The notes: generated by a model not told the origin, from the sequence alone. A DNA stretch of 55,807 nt from Lacrimispora sp. 210928-DFI.3.58 (GCF_020554865.1 NZ_JAJCIC010000031.1:1-55807); one strand, 5' to 3'. Shown: positions 36,474 through 44,234, counted from the first letter of the stretch. Numbers and translations: made by a program.

Positions 36474-37889
36474 TTATTTCACAACATCCAGCTTAAATCC
36501 AAAGTAATTCACTGCATTGTTGTAGCAGATGCCTCTTACAATGCTCTCTAAGGACTTCATATCAGCAGGATACTCGCCGTTGTCTACCCATCCGCCTAAC
36601 AGCTCGCACATGATCCTGCGGAAGTACTCATGTCTGGTGTAGGACAGGAAGCTTCTGGAGTCTGTGAGCATACCGATGAAGTTGCCAAGGCAGCCTAAGT
36701 TTGCCAGGGAGGTCATCTGATCGGTCATGCCAACCTTGTGATCATTGAACCACCATGCAGAACCCTGCTGGATCTTTCCTGGGAACTTCTCCTGGAAACA
36801 GCCGAGGATGGTTCCGATGGAAGCATTGTCATAAGGATTCAGGGAGTAGATGATGGTCTTCGGGATCTCGTTGGTAGCGCTTAAAGCGTTCAGGAAATCA
36901 GCCATCTGTGCGCTTGGAGCGTAGTTATTGATGCAGTCAAAGCCGGTATCCGGGCCAAGCTTCTCGAACATGTAAGCGTTGTTGTCGCGCTTACAGCCAT
37001 AGTGGAGCTGCATTACCCAGCCCATCTTATTGTACTCCTTTGCAACGAACAGCATGAAGGCTGTCTTGTACTTTAACTCCTCCTCGCGGGAGATTGCCTC
37101 GCCCTTTAAGCCCTTCTTAAGGATAGCGTTAACCTCTTCATCAGAAGCAGGAGCGTACATTACATACTCAAGAGCATGGTCGGAAACGCTGCAGCCCATG
37201 GATGCGAAGAATGCCATACGGTTCTTTAAAGCGTCCTTTAAGGATGCCAGGTCAACAACCTCGATGCCGCTGGCCTTAGACAGCTGTGCGATGTAGGCGG
37301 CAAAGGTTGGCTTCTCTACGTTCATAGCCTTGTCAGGTCTCCATGCCGGAAGTACCTGTACGTCAAAAGTGTCATCCTCTGCGATCTTCTTGTGCCACTC
37401 CAGGGAGTCAACAGGATCATCGGTGGTGCAGATCAGGGTAACGTTGGACTGCTTGATGATGTTGCGGACGGTCATGGAATCCTCCTGCAGCTTTGCATTA
37501 CACAGGTTCCAAACTTCCTCAGCGGTGTCGCCGTTTAAATAGCCCTCATAGCCAAAGTACCTTCTCAGCTCCAGATGGCTCCAGTGGTATAATGGGTTGC
37601 CGATGAGCTTTGGCATGGTCTCTGCCCAGGCCTGGAATTTCTCTCTGTCAGTGCCGTCGCCTGTTACGTACTTCTCGTCAACACCGTTGGAACGCATCTG
37701 ACGCCACTTGTAATGGTCGCCGCCCAGCCAAACCTGGGTGATATTCTCGAACTTACGGTCCTCATAAATCTCCTGTGGATTGATGTGGCAGTGGTAGTCG
37801 AGGATCGGCATGGTCTCTGCATAGTCGTGATACAGAGTCTGAGCCATCTCAGTGGATAATAAGAAATCCTTGTCCAAAAACTGTTTCAT
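36474..37889 (-). CDS. uxaC: Glucuronate isomerase (uronate isomerase)
   Basis: Converts D-glucuronate to D-fructuronate and D-galacturonate to D-tagaturonate, first step of hexuronate breakdown. The 471-residue amidohydrolase-fold protein shows the N-terminal DYHCHINPQEIYEDRKF (metal-binding H-x-H), LQLHYGCKRDNN-like block, and the C-terminal SYTRHEYFRR and WVDNGEYP stretches. Length is normal. AAGGAGG precedes the start. It lies 22 bases downstream of the LacI gene on the same strand and is likely transcribed with it from the divergent operator region. Confidence 0.96.
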   Translation of the reverse strand: MKQFLDKDFLLSTEMAQTLYHDYAETMPILDYHCHINPQEIYEDRKFENITQVWLGGDHYKWRQMRSNGVDEKYVTGDGTDREKFQAWAETMPKLIGNPLYHWSHLELRRYFGYEGYLNGDTAEEVWNLCNAKLQEDSMTVRNIIKQSNVTLICTTDDPVDSLEWHKKIAEDDTFDVQVLPAWRPDKAMNVEKPTFAAYIAQLSKASGIEVVDLASLKDALKNRMAFFASMGCSVSDHALEYVMYAPASDEEVNAILKKGLKGEAISREEELKYKTAFMLFVAKEYNKMGWVMQLHYGCKRDNNAYMFEKLGPDTGFDCINNYAPSAQMADFLNALSATNEIPKTIIYSLNPYDNASIGTILGCFQEKFPGKIQQGSAWWFNDHKVGMTDQMTSLANLGCLGNFIGMLTDSRSFLSYTRHEYFRRIMCELLGGWVDNGEYPADMKSLESIVRGICYNNAVNYFGFKLDVVK

Positions 37890-37911
37890 TGTTTGAAACC
37901 TCCTTAAAATG

Positions 37912-38913
37912 TTAAAAATTTGTGGTTTTCCTTTTTATGAGATCAGAGGCGATCGTGGTCCGGCTGGGCACATTTACGCCGCTGAAAACCCCCATGAGTG
38001 TGTTGACAGTAGTGGTGCAGAGCGCCTCTACCTTGCTGTCAATGGATGTGATCTCCGGGTCCGTGCAGCGGGCCAGAAGGGAATTATTGTAGCCAATGAT
38101 GGAGAGCTCATCGGGAATGGAAATGCCCTCTGCATTGGCATATTTGACAGCGCCTACGGCCAGGGAATCGTCTGAGGTAAGCACTGCATCAAAGATAAGC
38201 CCCTGCCGGTGCAGGGAAAGGAGCAGGTCCCTGGAGGCCTCCATATCCTTCGTGCATTGGCATATCATGTTATCTGACACCGAAAGGCCGTGGGAGTGAA
38301 GGGCATCCTTGTAGCCATCCATTTTGTTAAGGCCACTGTAGGAATAGCTGCTGTATAGATAAAGGATACGCTTATGCCCGGATTCGATGAGCTGGGAGGC
38401 TGCCTGGTACATGGCGGCACGGTCGTCGCAGACAGTGCTGTAAATATTCTCTCCCTCCAGGTATCCGTTTACAAGCATAATAGGAAGCTCCGCGGCAGCA
38501 TCGATGATATAGGCATTATCCTTTGCACGCATCTCTACAAATTTAGAGCCTGCAAGGATGATGGCATCCACACGTTTGGACCGGAGCAGCTCAAAATACT
38601 TCTGCTTCGCATCCAGATCATAGCCTGTGCAGCACAGGATGGCATCATAATCATGGCTTCTTAAGCTTCGTTCCAGGTAGTAGATTGCTTCTGCAAGATA
38701 AGGGTCTGAGGAGTCGGAGCACATGATACCGATGGTCTGCATGGTGTCTAGCCCCAGCCCTCTGGCAAAAACATTCGGCGTGTATCCAAGCTCGTCCATG
38801 ACCTTAAGGACCTTCTCCCGCGTCTTCTCGCTGACATTGGGATTGCCGTTAAGGACTCTGGAGACTGTGGCGATGGACACCCCCGCATGTTCGGAGACAT
38901 CATAGATATTCAT
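37912..38913 (-). CDS. LacI-family transcriptional regulator of uronate genes
   Basis: A 333-residue LacI/GalR repressor. The N-terminal helix-turn-helix is MNIYDVSEHAGVSIATVSRV followed by the hinge LNGNPNVSEKTREKV and the NVFARGL segment. The sugar-binding domain follows with MCSDSSDPYLAEAI and the dimer/ligand region ending IASDLIKRKTT. It is placed before uxaC and diverges from uxaA; each promoter carries a near-identical 14-bp palindrome that fits a LacI operator. The likely inducer is a hexuronate or an early intermediate. That is inference from context. Confidence 0.93.
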   Translation of the reverse strand: MNIYDVSEHAGVSIATVSRVLNGNPNVSEKTREKVLKVMDELGYTPNVFARGLGLDTMQTIGIMCSDSSDPYLAEAIYYLERSLRSHDYDAILCCTGYDLDAKQKYFELLRSKRVDAIILAGSKFVEMRAKDNAYIIDAAAELPIMLVNGYLEGENIYSTVCDDRAAMYQAASQLIESGHKRILYLYSSYSYSGLNKMDGYKDALHSHGLSVSDNMICQCTKDMEASRDLLLSLHRQGLIFDAVLTSDDSLAVGAVKYANAEGISIPDELSIIGYNNSLLARCTDPEITSIDSKVEALCTTTVNTLMGVFSGVNVPSRTTIASDLIKRKTTNF

Positions 38914-38931
38914 AAAATCGACCTCACATTC

Positions 38932-38945
38932 TGTAAGCGCTTACA
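38932..38945. promoter_or_regulatory. LacI-type operator O1
   Basis: TGTAAGCGCTTACA, a perfect 14-bp palindrome of the LacI/CcpA type with central CG, just downstream of the lacI start site. It matches O2 near uxaA except for one central base. Confidence 0.85.
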
Positions 38946-38955
38946 AGCTAAGTAT

Positions 38956-38984
38956 ATTATACATATTCCTGATAAATATTGCAA
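38956..38984 (-). promoter_or_regulatory. Promoter of lacI-uxaC
   Basis: On the minus strand: TTGCAA (38979-38984), 17-base spacer, TATAAT (38956-38961). Transcription would start at about 38950, next to O1. Confidence 0.82.
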
Positions 38985-39002
38985 TAGTTTTCTATTTTTT
39001 TA

Positions 39003-39031
39003 TTGACTTATTACCGGAAAATAGGTAGAAT
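39003..39031 (+). promoter_or_regulatory. Promoter of uxaA
   Basis: TTGACT (39003-39008), 17-base spacer, TAGAAT (39026-39031). The operator O2 follows after three bases and would cover the start site. Confidence 0.88.
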
Positions 39032-39034
39032 AAT

Positions 39035-39048
39035 TGTAAGCACTTACA
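39035..39048. promoter_or_regulatory. LacI-type operator O2
   Basis: TGTAAGCACTTACA, near-identical to O1. The centres of O1 and O2 are 103 bp apart, about ten helical turns, which suits repression by looping. Confidence 0.85.
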
Positions 39049-39094
39049 TTTTTAACTCAACAACAAATAATAAGGATAGGAGAAAGAAAAAATC

Positions 39095-40576
39095 ATGCAG
39101 GACATTGTCAAGATCAATCAGAACGATAACGTTGCCGTTGCACTCCGTCCCATCGCAAAGGGTGAGACGCTTGATGTAGCGGGAGTGGCTGTGACAATTG
39201 AGGAGGATATTCCCCAGGGCCACAAATTTGCGATCAAGCCCATTGCCGCAGGCGGAGAGGTCATTAAGTACGGCTTCCGTATCGGTAATGCAAAGGAGGA
39301 TATCCAGGTAGGCCATTGGATCCATGTCCACAATGTAAAGACCGCTCTGGGAGATGTTCTTACCTATGATTATAAACCTGTAGGAGCAGATGTACAGCCA
39401 ACAGAACATGTGTATTTTGACGGATACCGCAGGGCCGATGGAAAGGTAGGCATTCGCAATGAGATCTGGATCATCCCTACCGTAGGCTGCGTTAACTCGA
39501 TCGCAAAGGCTCTGGAGACCCAGGCAAAGAAGCTGGCTGTAGGCAATGTAGAAGATGTGATCTCATTCACCCATCCTTATGGATGTTCCCAGATGGGCGA
39601 TGACCAGGAGAACACAAGAAAAGTCCTGGCCGACATGATCCATCATCCAAATGCAGGCGGTGTCCTGGTTCTGGGACTGGGCTGCGAGAACAGCAATATC
39701 CCGGTGCTCATGGATTACATCGGAGAGTACGATGAGCAGAGGGTAAAATTCCTTCAGTGTCAGGATGTGGAGGATGAGATGGAGACAGCCATGGGCCTCT
39801 TAGAGGAGCTGGCTGCTTATGCAAATGCATTCTCCAGGGAGAAGATCGATGCAAGCGAGCTCATCATCGGCATGAAGTGCGGGGGCTCTGACGGACTTTC
39901 CGGTATCACGGCAAACCCGGTAGTGGGAGCATTTTCCGACCTGTTGGTGAGCAAGGGCGGTACTACCATCCTGACAGAGGTTCCGGAGATGTTCGGTGCC
40001 GAGACTCTTCTTATGAACCGCTGCGCCACACCGGAGCTTTTTGATAAGACGGTAGACCTGATCAACAACTTCAAGAATTATTTTACCAGCCATAACCAGA
40101 CGATTTATGAGAACCCGTCTCCAGGCAACAAGAAGGGCGGTATCAGTACCCTGGAGGACAAGTCCCTGGGCTGTACTCAGAAGTCAGGAAGCTCTCTGGT
40201 AAAGGGCGTTCTGGGGTATGCGGAGCCTGTTAAGGTAAAGGGCTTAAATCTCTTAAGCGCTCCCGGCAATGACCTGGTAGCTGCCACAGCCCTGGCTGTA
40301 TCCGGAGCCCACATTGTGCTGTTTACCACAGGAAGAGGAACACCATTTGCCTGCCCGGTACCAACAGTGAAGATCTCCAGCAACTCAAAGCTGGCAGGCC
40401 ATAAGGACAACTGGATCGATTTCAATGCAGGCCGCATGGTGGAAGACAAGACAAAGGAAGAACTGGCAGAAGAGCTTCTGAACTATGTGCTTGAGGTTGC
40501 CTCAGGACGCAAGGTAAAGTCTGAGGAAGCCGGCTTCCATGATATGGCTATTTTCAAGCAGGGAGTAACACTGTAG
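39095..40576 (+). CDS. uxaA: Altronate dehydratase
   Basis: Dehydrates D-altronate to 2-keto-3-deoxygluconate. The N-terminal SAF domain (about residues 1-95, NDNVAVALRPIAKGETL) is joined to the catalytic part with GYRRADGKVGIRNEIWI, SFTHPYGCSQMGDD, GLGCENSN, MKCGGSDGLSGITANP and the C-terminal TTGRGTPFACPVPTVKI. At 493 residues it has normal UxaA length. AGGAGAAAG precedes the ATG. It is transcribed divergently from lacI-uxaC, under an operator. Confidence 0.96.
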   Translation: MQDIVKINQNDNVAVALRPIAKGETLDVAGVAVTIEEDIPQGHKFAIKPIAAGGEVIKYGFRIGNAKEDIQVGHWIHVHNVKTALGDVLTYDYKPVGADVQPTEHVYFDGYRRADGKVGIRNEIWIIPTVGCVNSIAKALETQAKKLAVGNVEDVISFTHPYGCSQMGDDQENTRKVLADMIHHPNAGGVLVLGLGCENSNIPVLMDYIGEYDEQRVKFLQCQDVEDEMETAMGLLEELAAYANAFSREKIDASELIIGMKCGGSDGLSGITANPVVGAFSDLLVSKGGTTILTEVPEMFGAETLLMNRCATPELFDKTVDLINNFKNYFTSHNQTIYENPSPGNKKGGISTLEDKSLGCTQKSGSSLVKGVLGYAEPVKVKGLNLLSAPGNDLVAATALAVSGAHIVLFTTGRGTPFACPVPTVKISSNSKLAGHKDNWIDFNAGRMVEDKTKEELAEELLNYVLEVASGRKVKSEEAGFHDMAIFKQGVTL

Positions 40577-40589
40577 ACCCGATAAAATC

Positions 40590-40745
40590 GTAACTATTCA
40601 GCCATGCCATCTTCTTGTTTTCAAAAAGCATGAAAACAAGAAGCTTTGGCTGTCCGCCACATGTCAATTTGCACAGAAATATGCTTATGCAAGCCAGCTT
40701 GCAACGCATATTTTAGCACAAATTGCCGCATGGCTGAATAGTTAC
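40590..40745. repeat. 156-nt three-branched palindromic element
   Basis: The outer arms, 18 nt each (40590-40607 and 40728-40745, GTAACTATTCAGCCATGC and its exact complement), enclose two further hairpins: 40611-40622 with 40632-40643 (12 bp perfect) and 40665-40671 with 40719-40725 extended inward by imperfect pairing. Nearly every base can pair. It lies between uxaA and the IclR gene and might end uxaA transcription, but no T-run is present. A small palindromic mobile or repetitive element, or a structured RNA, is possible. Confidence 0.75.
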
Positions 40746-40774
40746 ATAAAATCAGTTTCCTCCTGCATTTTCCG

Positions 40775-40803
40775 TTGCGCAATGGCGGGATTCGGTGTAT
40801 ACT
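40775..40803 (+). promoter_or_regulatory. Promoter of the IclR gene
   Basis: TTGCGC (40775-40780), 17-base spacer, TATACT (40798-40803). Confidence 0.65.
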
Positions 40804-40814
40804 ATTGACAGGGA

Positions 40815-40849
40815 ATCGCATATACGGATTTTTGGTGTATATACGAATC
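40815..40849 (+). promoter_or_regulatory. Putative IclR operators (two sites)
   Basis: ATCGCATATACGGAT (40815-40829) and GTGTATATACGAATC (40835-40849) both contain the ATCCGTATAT/TTCGTATAT word on the minus strand. The same word recurs as a palindrome before kdgA (41762-41778). They lie just after the IclR promoter, suggesting autoregulation. Confidence 0.55.
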
Positions 40850-40903
40850 AGATGAGCCGGTCTTAGGCATTTTACAATGGTCATTTCAATGCAGGAGGTA
40901 TCC

Positions 40904-41665
40904 ATGAAGTTAAACAGAACAGCGCTCCGCACAGTGGAGATTCTAAAGCTGATATCCAAAAAGCCTGACGGCATTACGCTGGATGAAATATGTGAGAGGC
41001 TGGATATGCCAAAGACCAGCGCTTACGATATTGTGACTACTCTGGTGCATACCGGCATGATACATGTGGCAAGAGAGCAGAAGCAGCGGTATACGATCGG
41101 TCTCACAGCCTACCGGATCGGGATCAATTACACCAACAATCTGGATTTTATCGGCACCATTGAACCGGTGCTGAAGGCTTTTTCGAGGGAAGTGGGAAAG
41201 ACCGTATTCTTTGGTGTCCGCTCTGATGATGCCATTGTGTATATCTGCAAATTTGAGCCGGAGAACCCGATCATCACCACAGCCACTGTGGGAACAAAGA
41301 ACCCCATTTACTGCACCTCCCTGGGAAAGGCTATTATGGCCTACACCGAGGAGGAGGACCGGGAGGATGTCATAAACAGGATGGCGTTCAAGCAGCACAC
41401 AGACAGGACGATTACAACGAAGGAGGCCTTCCGCAGGGAACTGGAGCTTGTGAAGGAAAAGGGTTATGCCCTGGATGCCAGGGAGCTGGAGGAGCACATG
41501 GAGTGCGTAGGAGCGCCTGTGTTCGGCCAGGACGGCAGTGTGATGGGGGCCATCAGCGTTTCAAGTCTGTACAAGCCTACAGAGGATTACGATGCTCTGG
41601 GATGTCTGGCCCATACGAAAGCGGTGGAGCTGTCACGTTTGCTGGGTTATTTGGGAAAGTTCTAA
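40904..41665 (+). CDS. IclR-family transcriptional regulator
   Basis: A 253-residue IclR regulator: a winged helix-turn-helix (about residues 1-65, TALRTVEILKLISKKPDGITLDE split over helices, then MPKTSAYDIVTTLVHTGM) and a GAF-like effector domain (about 80-250, GKAIMAYT, GYALDARELEEHMECVGAPVFG, GAISVSS). KdgR-type IclR proteins respond to KDG or KDPG in uronate catabolism, which fits the adjacent kdgA/kdgK. The ATG was chosen because GCAGGAGGT lies five bases upstream; in-frame upstream codons (from 40877) lack one. Confidence 0.92.
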   Translation: MKLNRTALRTVEILKLISKKPDGITLDEICERLDMPKTSAYDIVTTLVHTGMIHVAREQKQRYTIGLTAYRIGINYTNNLDFIGTIEPVLKAFSREVGKTVFFGVRSDDAIVYICKFEPENPIITTATVGTKNPIYCTSLGKAIMAYTEEEDREDVINRMAFKQHTDRTITTKEAFRRELELVKEKGYALDARELEEHMECVGAPVFGQDGSVMGAISVSSLYKPTEDYDALGCLAHTKAVELSRLLGYLGKF

Positions 41666-41705
41666 AATAAGTACAGAAATTCTTGTGTTTTTAGAGCTTT
41701 ACCTG

Positions 41706-41734
41706 TTGACAAATCACGTGGTAACGATTAAAAT
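41706..41734 (+). promoter_or_regulatory. Promoter of kdgA-kdgK
   Basis: TTGACA (41706-41711), 17-base spacer, TAAAAT (41729-41734). An operator-like palindrome follows about 28 bases downstream. Confidence 0.85.
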
Positions 41735-41761
41735 TTAAATATAAATCGCAAATATGAAGTT

Positions 41762-41778
41762 GATTCGTATATGCGAAT
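41762..41778. promoter_or_regulatory. Putative IclR/KdgR operator
   Basis: GATTCGTATATGCGAAT, a palindrome (ATTCG-TATATG-CGAAT) between the kdgA promoter and its ribosome site. It shares its core with two sites before the IclR gene. Confidence 0.6.
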
Positions 41779-41800
41779 AGGTGAGAGAAGGAGAAGAAAA

Positions 41801-42451
41801 ATGAAGAAAGAAAAAGTTTTAGCAAGACTGAACGAAGACTGCCTGGTAGCAGTCGTTCGTGCAAAGAACTATGAGCAGGGTGAGAAGGTTGTAGACGCTA
41901 TTATCGCTGGCGGCATCAACCTGATCGAGCTGACCATGACCATGGACGAGGGTGATCCGGTAGGCTTCATCAAGATGATGGCTGAGAAGTACAAAGATAA
42001 CGACAAGATCGTAATCGGCGCAGGTACTGTTCTGGATCCGGAGACAGCAAGAGCATGCATCCTGGCTGGCGCTAACTACATCGTAAGCCCAGGCCTGAAC
42101 GTAGAGACCATCAAGCTCTGCAACCGCTACAGAGTACCAATGCTCCCAGGCGTTATGACCCCAACCGAGGCTATTACCGCTATGGAAGCCGGCGCAGATA
42201 TCATCAAGATCTTCCCAGGCAACATTGTTGGACCGGCAGCTATCAGCTCCTTCAAGGGACCCCTTCCACAGGGTGAGTTCATGCCATCCGGCGGCGTTGA
42301 CGTTGACAACGTTGACAAGTGGCTCAAGGCAGGCGCATACGCAGTTGGCACAGGCAGCAGCTTGACAAAGGGCGCTAAGACCGGCGATTACGCAGCTGTT
42401 ACCGCAAAGGCTCAGGAGTTCGTTGCAGCAGTTGCAGCAGCAAGAGCATAA
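41801..42451 (+). CDS. kdgA: 2-keto-3-deoxy-6-phosphogluconate aldolase
   Basis: Class I aldolase splitting KDPG into pyruvate and glyceraldehyde-3-phosphate, last step of the uronate route. The 216-residue TIM barrel shows the Glu in LIELTMTMDEG, GAGTVLDPETARACI, the phosphate-binding MLPGVMTP and the Schiff-base lysine in DIIKIFPGNIVGP, then PSGGVD. The start ATG follows GAGAAGGAGA; an in-frame ATG at 41771 lies inside the operator and would add an odd Arg-rich segment. kdgK follows after 52 bases. Confidence 0.95.
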   Translation: MKKEKVLARLNEDCLVAVVRAKNYEQGEKVVDAIIAGGINLIELTMTMDEGDPVGFIKMMAEKYKDNDKIVIGAGTVLDPETARACILAGANYIVSPGLNVETIKLCNRYRVPMLPGVMTPTEAITAMEAGADIIKIFPGNIVGPAAISSFKGPLPQGEFMPSGGVDVDNVDKWLKAGAYAVGTGSSLTKGAKTGDYAAVTAKAQEFVAAVAAARA

Positions 42452-42503
42452 GCGCAATAAAAGAGAACCTGAAAATGTATTAAGTATAAAGGAGAATGAA
42501 AAA

Positions 42504-43535
42504 ATGGCAAAAGTTGTTACTATGGGCGAAATCATGTTAAGATTATCCACCCCAAACAATGAGAAGTTCATCCAGGCAGACGAGTTTGACATCAACTACG
42601 GCGGCGGCGAGGCTAACGTTGCAGTTTCTTTAGCAAACTACGGACATGAGGCTGAGTTTGTTACTGCTGTACCTGCTAACCCAATCGGTGAGTGCGCAGT
42701 AGCTGCTTTAAGAAAGTACAATGTAGGCACAAAGCACATCGCAAGAAGCGGTGAGAGACTGGGCATCTACTACCTGGAGACAGGCTCTGCCATGAGAGCT
42801 TCCAACGTAGTTTATGACCGCGCTCACAGCTCCATTTCCACAGCTACTCCTGATGAGTTCAACTTTGATGAGATCTTCGCAGATGCTGACTGGTTCCACT
42901 TTACAGGTATCACCCCAGCTGTCAGCGATGCTGCTATCGAGCTGACAGAGGCTGCTTTAAAGGCTGCTAAGGCTCACGGCGTAACCGTATCCGTTGACTT
43001 AAACTTCCGTAAGAAACTGTGGTCTTCCGAGAAGGCTCAGAAGGTTATGACAAACCTGATGCAGTATGTTGATGTTTGCATCGGCAACGAAGAGGATGCA
43101 GAGAAGGTTCTTGGCTTTAAGCCGGGCAACACCGATGTTACTTCCGGTGAGCTGGAGCTGGCTGGCTATGTTGACATCTTCAATCAGATGGCTGACAAGT
43201 TTGGCTTCAAGTATATCATCAGCTCCCTGCGTGAGAGCCACAGCGCTTCCGACAACGGCTGGTCCGCTTGCATCATGGATGGACAGACACGTGAGTTCTA
43301 TCACTCCAGAAAGTACCGCATTGCTCCGATCGTTGACCGTGTAGGCGGCGGCGACTCCTTCGCAGCAGGCCTGATCTGCGGCCTGGTAGACGGCAAGGAT
43401 ATGAAGGCTGCTCTGGAGTATGCAGTAGCAGCTTCCGCATTAAAGCACACCATTCCTGGTGACTTCAACCTGGTTACACGTGCAGATGTTGAGAACCTGG
43501 CTGGCGGCGATGGCTCAGGCCGTGTTCAGAGATAA
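42504..43535 (+). CDS. kdgK: 2-keto-3-deoxygluconate kinase
   Basis: PfkB-family sugar kinase that phosphorylates KDG to KDPG. It has 343 residues, with GEIMLRLSTPN at the start, NYGGGEANVAVSLANYG (first signature), RLGIYYLETGSAMR typical of KDG kinases, and the C-terminal VDRVGGGDSFAAGLICG with the catalytic Asp. AAAGGAGAATG precedes the ATG. It is co-transcribed with kdgA and followed by a strong terminator, so the TRAP genes downstream belong to another unit. Confidence 0.95.
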   Translation: MAKVVTMGEIMLRLSTPNNEKFIQADEFDINYGGGEANVAVSLANYGHEAEFVTAVPANPIGECAVAALRKYNVGTKHIARSGERLGIYYLETGSAMRASNVVYDRAHSSISTATPDEFNFDEIFADADWFHFTGITPAVSDAAIELTEAALKAAKAHGVTVSVDLNFRKKLWSSEKAQKVMTNLMQYVDVCIGNEEDAEKVLGFKPGNTDVTSGELELAGYVDIFNQMADKFGFKYIISSLRESHSASDNGWSACIMDGQTREFYHSRKYRIAPIVDRVGGGDSFAAGLICGLVDGKDMKAALEYAVAASALKHTIPGDFNLVTRADVENLAGGDGSGRVQR

Positions 43536-43555
43536 TCTCTGTTGATACAAGATAA

Positions 43556-43591
43556 GAAAAGGCCGATTCCCTTGGTGGGATTGGCCTTTTT
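43556..43591 (+). terminator. Terminator of kdgA-kdgK
   Basis: AAAAGGCC..ATTCCC pairs with GGGATTGGCCTTTT, followed by T-run. Separates uronate catabolism from the T-box/TRAP unit. Confidence 0.9.
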
Positions 43592-43688
43592 GTGTTACAT
43601 AGGAAACTCCTTCGGCGCGAGTGTGCGTTATTTGAAGGATTTTATGGGAAATACCGAAAATATTGCCGGAATTTCGGGAAAATTCGGC

Positions 43689-43717
43689 TTGTAACTTTTT
43701 CCATTCAGTGCTAGAAT
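43689..43717 (+). promoter_or_regulatory. Promoter of the T-box/TRAP unit
   Basis: TTGTAA (43689-43694), 17-base spacer, TAGAAT (43712-43717). Confidence 0.82.
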
Positions 43718-43723
43718 AGACAA

Positions 43724-44017
43724 GACAAGAAGAAATGCTGTGAATGGGACAAGCGCAGTGTGCGTTTCATTTCAGAGAGCTGCCGGCAGCTGCAAGACAG
43801 TATGAACGCCATGAACCATCACCCAGGAGCATCCCTCCGAAGCATTAAAGTAGGCAGGGACGGAGGCCCACCGTTACAGGGGATACTGTTGGGAGCCTGA
43901 GAGCTTAGACAGGATAAGGGGCTGCGGAAGGAAATGGCCGCAGCAAGCAGAGTGGTACCACGGAGTATTTTCGCCTCTGCAGTCTGATATATTGTATCGG
44001 ACTGCAGAGGTTTTTTT
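43724..44017 (+). promoter_or_regulatory. T-box leader with apparent isoleucine specifier
   Basis: The T-box motif AGAGTGGTACCACGG (43949-43963) is followed by a strong leader terminator. Stem I has CAGAGAGCTGCCGGCAGC and the specifier segment GAACCATCACCCAGGAGC. The codon nine bases before GAG, the spacing at which the Phe (TTC) and Trp (TGG) specifiers of this window's other two T-boxes sit, is ATC (43818-43820), isoleucine. CAT (His) would require a shift of one base and break the pattern. The next gene on this strand is dctQ, 218 bases after the terminator; no synthetase or amino-acid gene intervenes. Either the TRAP transporter is under isoleucine control or the leader has lost its gene. 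Confidence 0.88.
43974..44017 (+). terminator. Leader terminator of the Ile-type T-box
   Basis: CCTCTGCAGTC (43974-43984) pairs perfectly with GACTGCAGAGG (44000-44010), with further pairing toward the loop, followed by seven T. Confidence 0.93.
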
Positions 44018-44110
44018 GTGCCATAGGAAACTCCTGCGGAGCTCCCTATGACACAAAAAGCCCTCCGGGCAGGATTCTTTTTTATTACATAAAATTCCTA
44101 TGTAATAAAA
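44017..44110. repeat. Two palindromes between T-box terminator and dctQ
   Basis: First, TGTGCCATAGGAAACTCC folds on GGAGCTCCCTATGACACA (about 44017-44056). Second, TTTTATTACATA (44079-44090) pairs exactly with TATGTAATAAAA (44099-44110). Between them a minus-strand terminator-like GCCC-GGGC with a T-run is seen. The word TTACATAGGAA also occurs at 43595-43605, in inverted orientation to TTCCTATGTAA at 44095-44105, so the whole T-box lies between inverted copies. No gene and no good second promoter are seen from 44110 to 44234. Confidence 0.6.
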
Positions 44111-44234
44111 GAGCTTCTGCCGGATAGGTCCCGTGAGGCCTTGAAGGCAGCTGCATCTTCCGTTTACACATTCTCCCGGATGCACGGAAAAGGCATTCTT
44201 CTGTAAAGCACAAAAAGAAAAGAGGAAGTTGGGT

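Noticed and set aside
43818..43820. Histidine (CAT) reading of the TRAP T-box specifier
   Set aside because: CAT is out of register by one base with the two other T-boxes when aligned on GAG; ATC fits the spacing. Not fully excluded without a covariance alignment.
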